Of a DNA stretch of 12,243 nucleotides, positions 7,016 to 12,243 are shown piece after piece. Under the pieces are notes generated by a model. It was not told where the DNA came from. It saw only the letters and a list, made by a program, of their open reading frames with translations, and ran no database searches. The position numbers were made by a program, and so were the translations under genes. The stretch lies in assembly GCA_937958475.1 (NCBI GenBank), contig CALFXR010000089.1, positions 1 through 12,243 on the forward strand, written 5' to 3'. Numbering within the stretch: position 1 is the stretch's first letter; every line of letters starts with the position of its first letter. This DNA comes from an uncultured Mesorhizobium sp. GTDB lineage: Bacteria; Pseudomonadota; Alphaproteobacteria; Rhizobiales; Rhizobiaceae.

Positions 7016-7119
7016 CGGCGTCGACGGCTATTCTCCGCCGCGCCGGCCTGTGCGAGATTGCCGCGCACCCGGCGGCGGCGGTCGACCGGAGCGACGCCTG
7101 TCCAGCCCGAGCCTTGCGA

Positions 7120-7941
7120 ATGACCTTCTCCCTGCCCGACTACCTCGCCCGCATCGGCCTCGACCGGATCGACGCCAGCGCCGACGGCCTCGACGCGCTG
7201 GTGAAGGCGCAGATGGCCTCGATCCCCTTCGAGAACATCGAGCCGCTGCTCGGCACCGTGCCGGACCTTTCGCCGCAAGCCCTATGGCGCAAGCTCGTCA
7301 CCGAACGGCGCGGCGGCTACTGCATGGAGCAGAACGCGCTGCTCGGCGAGGCCCTCGATGCGCTCGGCTTCGCCGCGCGGCCGTTCCTCGGCCGCGTGCG
7401 CCTCGGTGCGCCGACGGGACGCCAACGCTCGCACTATGCCTGGATAGTCGACCTCGGCGGCCGGGAGTTTCTGGCCGATGCCGGCTTCGGCGGCCCCGGT
7501 GCGCACGGCATCGTCCCGCTCGACGGCGCAGGCGCGGAGCATGCCGTCGGCGGCCGCACATTCCGCCTGCGCGCCGACGACGCGACCGGCGAGACCGTGC
7601 TCGAACGGCTGCAACCGGAAGGCTGGTTTGCGCTCTACGGCTTCGACCGCGTACCGGTGACGACGCACGACGTCGAGGCCGCCAACTTCGTCTGCGCCCG
7701 CTGGGAGAAGTCTCCCTTCCCCGCGCACCTGATGCTCAGCCTGCACCGCGACGGAGGCCGCGCGGCGATGTTCGACACAGCGCTGACGCTGGAAAGCGCC
7801 GCCGGCGTGGAAAGGCGCACGCTGGATTCGACGGACGAATTCGCCGCCGTCCTCGACGGCGTGTTCGGGTTGCAGCTCGACCGCGTCACGGCCGACGCCG
7901 TGTGGTCGAGGATCGGCGGCAGCCTTTCCGACGCGGCCTGA
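7120..7941 (+). CDS. nat: Arylamine N-acetyltransferase
   Basis: A 273-residue cytosolic enzyme that moves an acetyl group from acetyl-CoA to arylamines or hydrazines by a ping-pong reaction. The cysteine-histidine-aspartate triad is visible: C68 in RRGGYCMEQN, H105 in RSHYAWIV, and D120 in FLADAGFGG. The early motif IPFENIEPLLG (35-45) is also typical. Length matches the family norm of about 275. The ATG at 7120 is chosen because it gives the standard NAT start (MTFSLPDYLARIGL); an in-frame ATG at 6973 would add 49 Arg/Ala-rich residues unlike the family. The ribosome site before 7120 is weak. Natural substrate unknown. Confidence 0.93.
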   Translation: MTFSLPDYLARIGLDRIDASADGLDALVKAQMASIPFENIEPLLGTVPDLSPQALWRKLVTERRGGYCMEQNALLGEALDALGFAARPFLGRVRLGAPTGRQRSHYAWIVDLGGREFLADAGFGGPGAHGIVPLDGAGAEHAVGGRTFRLRADDATGETVLERLQPEGWFALYGFDRVPVTTHDVEAANFVCARWEKSPFPAHLMLSLHRDGGRAAMFDTALTLESAAGVERRTLDSTDEFAAVLDGVFGLQLDRVTADAVWSRIGGSLSDAA

Positions 7942-7962
7942 TGCCCCCGGCCGGCCTCCCGC

Positions 7963-7986
7963 GCGGGGGCCGGACGAGGCCCCCGC
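7963..7986 (+). terminator. Strong GC hairpin after nat (possible terminator)
   Basis: GCGGGGGCC (7963-7971) and GGCCCCCGC (7978-7986) make a perfect 9-bp stem with a 6-base loop, 22 bases after the nat stop. An overlapping alternative pairs CCGGCCTCCCG with the same G-run. There is no U-tract, so termination is inferred from stem strength and position only. Confidence 0.5.
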
Positions 7987-8017
7987 ATGCAAGAGCACGC
8001 GAGATACGTCGCGCGCG

Positions 8018-8039
8018 CCCGTGCCCGTGCCCGTGCCCG
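8018..8039 (+). repeat. Short tandem repeat of CCCGTG
   Basis: The hexamer CCCGTG occurs three times in a row (8018, 8024, 8030) followed by a partial copy CCCG, next to a run of alternating CG. It lies in the spacer between nat and the AT-rich promoter. No gene reads across it, so a copy-number change would have no coding effect. Confidence 0.7.
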
Positions 8040-8062
8040 GACGCGCCCCGTTCACCCCAAGG

Positions 8063-8103
8063 TAGCAGATTGGCGTGCTATACAACTTTCGATTGATCTG
8101 CTA
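8063..8103. promoter_or_regulatory. Candidate operator: 8-base inverted repeat over the promoter
   Basis: TAGCAGAT (8063-8070) and ATCTGCTA (8096-8103) are perfect inverted copies, with arm centres 33 bases apart, about three helical turns. The right arm covers the -35 element and start of the spacer of the promoter at 8093-8121. This fits a dimeric or tetrameric regulator binding to one DNA face, but the regulator is not in the window and chance is possible. Confidence 0.4.
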
Positions 8104-8121
8104 AGATAATACTCCTATAAA
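8093..8121 (+). promoter_or_regulatory. Predicted sigma-70 promoter of the peptide-membrane protein unit
   Basis: TTGATC (8093-8098) and TATAAA (8116-8121) with a 17-base spacer; shifted by one base, CTATAA matches 5 of 6 of the rhizobial -10 CTATAT. The surrounding 53 bases (8080-8132) hold only 15 G or C, against a roughly two-thirds GC background. Expected start is near 8128, leaving a short leader before the GGGGAGG ribosome site of the gene at 8156. Confidence 0.7.
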
Positions 8122-8155
8122 TTGCATAATTCGCCTCAGGCAGGGGGAGGTCGCG

Positions 8156-8365
8156 ATGGCGCATCTCGGCAGGCTTGTCGTTCTCGCGGCGGCGCTTTCG
8201 CTGGCGCTGCTGCCCATCCGAGCCTTCGCCCAGGTACCGGCTCATGTTCCCGGCACGATCTGCTTCACGCCGCAGTTCTGGTGCTGGGCGCAACCGCCGG
8301 GACCGCCTAGCTATCCCTGCGGTTGTCCGACGCCATACGGCTACGTGACCGGCTTCCTGGGGTAG
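8156..8365 (+). CDS. Small secreted four-cysteine peptide, unknown function
   Basis: A 69-residue protein with a clear signal peptide: Arg6, hydrophobic core VVLAAALSLALLP (8-20), and cleavage after AFA (25/26). The mature 44 residues start QVPAHVPGT and carry cysteines at 36, 43, 55 and 57 (C-x6-C-x11-C-x-C), many Pro, Gly and aromatic residues, and a repeated C-x-T-P turn (CFTPQ at 36, CPTPYG at 57). Two disulfides in the periplasm or outside are plausible. The ribosome site GGGGAGG, five bases before ATG, is one of the best in the window. The membrane protein gene begins five bases after its stop, so the pair is almost surely one transcript. I recall short uncharacterised rhizobial proteins with similar spacing but know no function. 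Confidence 0.8.
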   Translation: MAHLGRLVVLAAALSLALLPIRAFAQVPAHVPGTICFTPQFWCWAQPPGPPSYPCGCPTPYGYVTGFLG

Positions 8366-8370
8366 ATGCC

Positions 8371-9660
8371 ATGTCCGAACTGGATTCCCTCGCTCCGGTT
8401 GCCCTGATCGAGGAAGCCGACCGCGTTCTCGCGTCGAACGGGCTGTCCGGCTCCGATCGTGACGCCCTTCAAGTCGCCCGCGACGACCTGGCGGGCGTCG
8501 ACCTGGCTGCGATCGAAAACACCGGTCCGAGACGGGGTCGGCTGGTCGAAGCGTTGCGCCGCGCCGCAGGGGCGCCGCCGAGGCTTGCCGCTCCGTCGCG
8601 ACCGGTCACACCGAAGATGACCTACTTCTTCGTCGCCCTGTCTCTGTTGTTCATGTATCTCGTCGCCTCGCTGACCATCGTCTACAACAAGGGCATAACG
8701 CTGCTGGGCGACGCGGAAGTGCTCGCTGCTCGACAGCCGGACCGCCGTTTCGGTCAACTCGAGCGCCAGTTGCTCGTCGCGAAAGCACAGCTCTTCGCAG
8801 GTGTGGCGCGCGTCGAAGCAGGGTCCGGCGATTGCGTCCCCGGTCAGGGCGAATGTCCGCCACCGGCGCCGCGCGCGAAAGTGGACGATCTCGCCCAGGA
8901 GTCCGCCTACATCCTCATGCACGAACTGCGCGACCTCGACATGCAGATCGCATTGATCGAAAACCGCATTTCGCAATTCAACGACGAGGTGTGGGCGCCC
9001 TTTCCCGGGCTCGGCAGAGTCTGGACGGCTGTGCAGAAGCCGTTCGTAGCCCTTGCCGGCGCCACGAGCGAGGCAAAGCCTGGAAAAGGTGAGGTCGGCG
9101 ACGCCAAGGAAGACAACATGCCAGCGACGATCGTCGCCTGCCAACTGGCGAGAGCGGGGAGCGGAGCGCAGGACAAGCCGGCGGAAGGCGGGATTTCTCT
9201 CCCATCGCTGCCGACCGTGGTACTCGGGATGAACATGTCGGACGTGGTTCGCCAAGCCTGCGACATGAACGTCCGCTACACGTCGATCACCATCCCCTCA
9301 GTTCCCGAGTGGGTGTTTCGGCTGAAGAATCTCACGAACAGCTACTCGTCCTGGATCCTGCCCTGCCTTTACGCGACGCTGGGTTCGGTCATCTTCTTCA
9401 TGCGCTTGATCCTGGATCCCGCAAATCCGAACCCGGCTCTGCACCGTGTCGTCCACCGGCTGGCTCTGGCCGCGCTTGCCGGCATCGCCATCGGCTGGCT
9501 CTGGGAGCCCGCGCTCGGGGGGACGACGAACTTCAACGCCATCGGCGCAGGGCTGTTCACCCTCGCCTTCGTCGTCGGCTTCAGTATCGATATCTTCTTC
9601 ACGTTGCTCGACAGGCTCGTGAAGTTGTCGTCCGGCGCGATCGAGCGGATAGGAAACTGA
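8371..9660 (+). CDS. Membrane protein with large extracytoplasmic region, unknown function
   Basis: A 429-residue protein. Residues 1-80 are soluble, charged and helix-prone. One membrane helix follows (about 83-105), then about 220 polar residues (106-325) likely outside the cytoplasm, with a helical stretch (125-205, possibly coiled), a variable Lys/Gly/Pro-rich linker (230-275), and cysteines C155, C162, C257 and C297 that could pair. Three C-terminal helices (about 328-347, 362-380, 392-412) end in VGFSIDIFFTLLDRLV; a similar 'GYS-x-E/D-x-FF-S/T-LLDRL' tail occurs, to my recollection, in many uncharacterised bacterial membrane proteins. ATG 8371 has GGGG eight bases upstream and sits five bases after the peptide gene; an in-frame ATG at 8323 would overlap that gene by 43 bases. 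No enzymatic motif seen. It may process, anchor or sense the peptide. Confidence 0.8.
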   Translation: MSELDSLAPVALIEEADRVLASNGLSGSDRDALQVARDDLAGVDLAAIENTGPRRGRLVEALRRAAGAPPRLAAPSRPVTPKMTYFFVALSLLFMYLVASLTIVYNKGITLLGDAEVLAARQPDRRFGQLERQLLVAKAQLFAGVARVEAGSGDCVPGQGECPPPAPRAKVDDLAQESAYILMHELRDLDMQIALIENRISQFNDEVWAPFPGLGRVWTAVQKPFVALAGATSEAKPGKGEVGDAKEDNMPATIVACQLARAGSGAQDKPAEGGISLPSLPTVVLGMNMSDVVRQACDMNVRYTSITIPSVPEWVFRLKNLTNSYSSWILPCLYATLGSVIFFMRLILDPANPNPALHRVVHRLALAALAGIAIGWLWEPALGGTTNFNAIGAGLFTLAFVVGFSIDIFFTLLDRLVKLSSGAIERIGN

Positions 9661-9703
9661 CCGGCCTCCACGCGGGGGCTGGCCGCCAAGTCCGGACCAG
9701 ATC

Positions 9704-11383
9704 CTAGAACAGCCCCTCAATATAGCCCTGCTCGTTCAGGAAGATCTTCTCCGACGACGGGCTCCTGGGCAGGCCGGGCATGGTCATGATCTCGCCGCAG
9801 ATCGCCACGACGAAGCCGGCGCCGGCCGAGAGCCTGACCTCGCGCACCGGCACGACGTGGCCGGTCGGCGCGCCGCGCAGGTTGGGGTCGGTCGAGAACG
9901 AGTACTGCGTCTTGGCCATGCACACCGGGAGATTGCCGTAGCCGGCGTCTTCCCACTGCTTCAGCTGGTCGCGCACGCTCTTGTCGGCGATCGCCTCGGA
10001 ACCGCGGTAGATGCGCTTGACGATGGTGTCGATCTTGTCGAACAGCTTCATCTCGTCGGGATAGAGCGGCGAGAACTGCGCCGAGCCGCCCTCGGCCAGC
10101 TCGACCACCTTGTTGGCGAGGTCGACGATGCCTTCCGAACCCTTCGCCCAGTGCTTGCACAGGATCGCCTCGGCGCCCTGGCCGGCGACGTAGGCCTTCA
10201 TCGCCTCGATCTCGGCGTCGGTGTCGGTGGTGAAGTGGTTCATGGCGACGACCACAGGCACGCCGAACTGCTTCACGTTCTCGATATGGCGGCCGAGATT
10301 GGCGCAGCCCTTCTTCACCGCCTCGACGTTCTCCTTGCCGAGCTCTTCCTTCTTGACCCCGCCGTTCATCTTCATGGCGCGCACGGTGGCGACGATGACC
10401 GCGGCGGCGGGCTTGAGGCCCGCCTTGCGGCACTTGATGTCGAAGAATTTTTCCGCGCCGAGGTCGGCGCCGAAGCCGGCCTCGGTCACGACATAGTCGG
10501 CGAGCTTCAGCGCCGTGGTCGTGGCGATCACCGAGTTGCAGCCATGGGCGATGTTGGCGAACGGGCCGCCATGGACGAAGGCCGGGTTGTTCTCCAGCGT
10601 CTGCACCAGGTTCGGCTGCATGGCGTCCTTCAGGAGCACCGCCATGGCGCCGTCGGCCTTCAGGTCGCGGGCATAGACCGGGGTCTTGTCGCGGCGGTAG
10701 GCGACGATGATGTCGCCCAGCCGCTTCTGCAAATCCTTCAGGTCGGTCGACAGGCACAGGATCGCCATCACTTCGGAAGCCACCGTGATGTCGAAGCCGG
10801 CCTCGCGCGGATAGCCGTTGGCCACCCCGCCCAGCGAGCAGATGATCTCGCGCAGCGCCCGGTCGTTCATGTCCATGACCCGGCGCCAAACGACGCGGCG
10901 GGTGTCGATGCCGAGCTCGTTGCCCCAGTAGATGTGGTTGTCGATCAGCGCCGAGAGCAGGTTGTGCGCCGTGGTGATGGCGTGGAAATCGCCGGTGAAG
11001 TGGAGGTTCATGTCCTCCATCGGCACCACCTGCGCGTAGCCGCCGCCGGCAGCACCGCCCTTGACACCGAAGTTCGGCCCGAGCGAAGCCTCGCGGATGC
11101 AGGTGATCGCGCGCTTGCCGATGCGGTTGAGGCCGTCGCCGAGGCCGACCGTCGTCGTCGTCTTGCCCTCGCCGGCCGGCGTCGGGTTGATCGCGGTGAC
11201 CAGGATCAGCTTGCCGTCCTTCTTGCCGCGCTGTTCCTTGATGAACTCGGCAGAGATCTTCGCCTTGTCGTGGCCGTAGGGCAGGAGATGGTCGGCCGGA
11301 ATGCCGAGCTTGGCGCCGATCTCCATGATCGGCTTCTTCTTCGCCGCGCGCGCGATCTCGATGTCGGATTTGAACTCGGCCAT
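9704..11383 (-). CDS. fhs: Formate-tetrahydrofolate ligase
   Basis: A 559-residue cytosolic enzyme joining formate to tetrahydrofolate with ATP to give 10-formyl-tetrahydrofolate, feeding purine synthesis and one-carbon or formate metabolism. The nucleotide-binding segment ITAINPTPAGEGKTTTT is seen as NPTPAGEGKTTTTVGLGDGL (66-85); other family blocks are REASLGPNFGVKGGAAGGGY (97-116), FTGDFHAITTAHNLLSA (129-145) and the C-terminal MTMPGLPRSPS. Length is the family norm. The ATG at 11383 is chosen: GGGGGA lies five bases upstream and MAEFKSDIEIA is a standard start; a 22-residue extension to 11449 is not expected. It stands alone here: no folD or purU is adjacent on the visible side. It converges with the membrane protein gene across 43 bases. 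Confidence 0.97.
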   Translation of the reverse strand: MAEFKSDIEIARAAKKKPIMEIGAKLGIPADHLLPYGHDKAKISAEFIKEQRGKKDGKLILVTAINPTPAGEGKTTTTVGLGDGLNRIGKRAITCIREASLGPNFGVKGGAAGGGYAQVVPMEDMNLHFTGDFHAITTAHNLLSALIDNHIYWGNELGIDTRRVVWRRVMDMNDRALREIICSLGGVANGYPREAGFDITVASEVMAILCLSTDLKDLQKRLGDIIVAYRRDKTPVYARDLKADGAMAVLLKDAMQPNLVQTLENNPAFVHGGPFANIAHGCNSVIATTTALKLADYVVTEAGFGADLGAEKFFDIKCRKAGLKPAAAVIVATVRAMKMNGGVKKEELGKENVEAVKKGCANLGRHIENVKQFGVPVVVAMNHFTTDTDAEIEAMKAYVAGQGAEAILCKHWAKGSEGIVDLANKVVELAEGGSAQFSPLYPDEMKLFDKIDTIVKRIYRGSEAIADKSVRDQLKQWEDAGYGNLPVCMAKTQYSFSTDPNLRGAPTGHVVPVREVRLSAGAGFVVAICGEIMTMPGLPRSPSSEKIFLNEQGYIEGLF

Positions 11384-11652
11384 GGATTCCCCCGGTGAGG
11401 CTCGGATGTCGCAAACGGACGTTTCTCGCGGCCGTTCAGTGGCGCGCATAGAAGCCTTACTATGGCCCGTTCCGCCGTCTCAAAACAGCCGCGCAATGCG
11501 CGAAAAACGACAGCGGATGCGACGCGCCGACGACGCCCGGCGCACCGGCACGGGACCGCGCGAATGCCGGCGATCCGGGATTGACGACAATCAAGGCCGG
11601 ACGGCACCGGCCCGGTCTAGTCTGCCGGTCGATCAACGCTGGAGGATCGGCC
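11384..11652. other. Divergent intergenic region fhs / 4-helix membrane protein
   Basis: A 269-base spacer that must hold both promoters. I see no promoter with good elements and spacing on either strand. Two small symmetric sites stand out: CGCGC-AAT-GCGCG (11490-11502) next to a run of five A, and GATTG-ACGA-CAATC (11579-11592), 61 bases before the GTG start at 11653. Either could bind a regulator; neither looks like a terminator or a known riboswitch. Confidence 0.4.
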
Positions 11653-12165
11653 GTGAAATCGCCCGTCGTGGAATGGCTATACTGGTTTTTCTGGTTTCTC
11701 ACCGCGATGGTGACCGGCGTGCTTTCCGGCTACATGGTCTCGCACTCGATCATGTTCGGCCAGTTCTTCAACTGGTACATCGCTTCCGACAATCTCGACC
11801 TGCTGCGGCAGACCTACACGGCGTTCCGCGCCGGCAGCAGCGCCTACAAGATCTACGACATTCCCCTGCTGCTCGGCCTGATCTTCGGCACGGTCTTCGT
11901 CGTCCTGGCCTTCGTCGTGAAGCGCCACAGGGTCATTTCGGTGCTGGCCGGTTTCGCCACGTGGTGGGTCTCGGCGATCTTCGTCGGCTTCGACGTCGGC
12001 GAGGCGGAGGACGCGGTGCTGACCAGCACGGCCGACGATGCGACGGTGCAGTATTTCCACGCGGTCAACATCCCGGTCCACAGCACCTTCGCGGTGATCT
12101 ACCTGTGCTCCATGGCGCTGCTGCTGGCGATTCCGCTCCTCGAATTGCGGCGGCGGGCGAAGTAG
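11653..12165 (+). CDS. Four-helix membrane protein, unknown function
   Basis: A 170-residue inner-membrane protein with four hydrophobic helices at about 9-31, 70-90, 94-114 and 142-163, and a basic tail LRRRAK. Polar loops carry FGQFFNWYIASDNL (35-48), an acidic loop (FDVGEAEDAV, 113-122), and YFHAVNIPVHS (134-144). Helix count and size resemble small families such as DUF1772, but I cannot assign it. The start is GTG at 11653: GGAGG lies seven bases upstream and the first helix follows immediately; the longer TTG-initiated frame from 11581 adds unrelated residues. It diverges from fhs and nothing in the sequence links the two functionally. Confidence 0.8.
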   Translation: MKSPVVEWLYWFFWFLTAMVTGVLSGYMVSHSIMFGQFFNWYIASDNLDLLRQTYTAFRAGSSAYKIYDIPLLLGLIFGTVFVVLAFVVKRHRVISVLAGFATWWVSAIFVGFDVGEAEDAVLTSTADDATVQYFHAVNIPVHSTFAVIYLCSMALLLAIPLLELRRRAK

Positions 12166-12189
12166 GCGGCCGACGCGGCCTCGTTCTCC

Positions 12190-12243
12190 CTACCGGTCGA
12201 CGATCTCGCGCACCTCGACGAGGTTGGAGCGCACGCGCAGCAC
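12190..12243 (-). CDS. C-terminal end of a minus-strand gene (partial)
   Basis: An open frame enters from the right edge on the minus strand and ends in TAG at 12190, giving 17 residues, VLRVRSNLVEVREIVDR. It is helix-like with alternating charges, has strong G/C third positions like its neighbours, and ends 24 bases from the stop of the convergent gene, a usual spacing here. Too short to identify. Confidence 0.45.
   Translation of the reverse strand: MLRVRSNLVEVREIVDR

Noticed and set aside
6973..7119. 49-residue N-terminal extension of nat
   Set aside because: Arg/Ala-rich with no similarity to NAT proteins; the inner ATG gives the standard start and length.
8323..8370. Earlier in-frame ATG for the 429-residue membrane protein
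   Set aside because: Would overlap the peptide gene by 43 bases; ATG 8371 is correctly placed after its stop.
9661..9703. Terminator between the membrane protein gene and fhs
   Set aside because: Only a weak GGCC...GGCC pairing with bulges and no U-tract; could not be supported.
9857..11398. Long plus-strand frame (513 codons) opposite fhs
   Set aside because: Antisense shadow of fhs with low-complexity composition (repeated Val, Asp, His, Arg).
11384..11580. Riboswitch or good promoter upstream of fhs
   Set aside because: No recognisable folate, SAM or ZTP aptamer features; best -35 (TTGAGA) lacks a -10 at proper distance.

Overview
The window looks like chromosomal DNA from a high-GC alphaproteobacterium, most likely a member of the Hyphomicrobiales (rhizobia and relatives). 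The evidence is the fused anthranilate synthase trpE(G) of 729 residues preceded by a rhizobial-type trp leader peptide, the strong codon bias toward G/C, and a promoter close to the rhizobial sigma-70 consensus (CTTGAC-N17-CTATAT). Genus is not assignable from the sequence alone. Most content is housekeeping or accessory metabolism. No transposase, integrase, tRNA, rRNA, CRISPR array or phage gene was seen.

Layout. 72-1157 (-): AbrB-type membrane protein. 1289-2029 (+): secreted DUF2259-like protein, diverging from it. 2046-2954 (-): cation diffusion facilitator, 13 bases downstream of trpE(G) (2968-5157, -), so the two probably form one transcript. Upstream of trpE(G) lies a complete candidate transcription attenuator: promoter (5329-5357), 14-residue leader peptide with tandem Trp codons (5276-5320), competing stems, and a terminator with a U-tract (5200-5239). 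5425-6153 (-): PAP2-family phosphatase. Diverging from it are a DUF1868/2H-phosphoesterase-like protein (6250-6963, +) and an arylamine N-acetyltransferase (7120-7941, +).

From about 8060 the composition changes sharply: an AT-rich patch carries a well-spaced promoter overlapped by an 8-base inverted repeat. It precedes a tight two-gene unit (+): a 69-residue secreted, four-cysteine peptide (8156-8365) and a 429-residue membrane protein with a large extracytoplasmic region (8371-9660). I recognise no characterised function for either; this is the best candidate here for an undescribed system. It converges on formate-tetrahydrofolate ligase (fhs, 9704-11383, -). A 269-base divergent spacer separates fhs from a four-helix membrane protein of unknown function (11653-12165, +). 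The right edge holds 17 C-terminal codons of a minus-strand gene.

How they work together. The clearest functional logic is at trp: Trp-tRNA supply sensed at the leader peptide sets expression of anthranilate synthase and, by read-through, probably the metal exporter. Most other genes look like independent one- or two-gene units.
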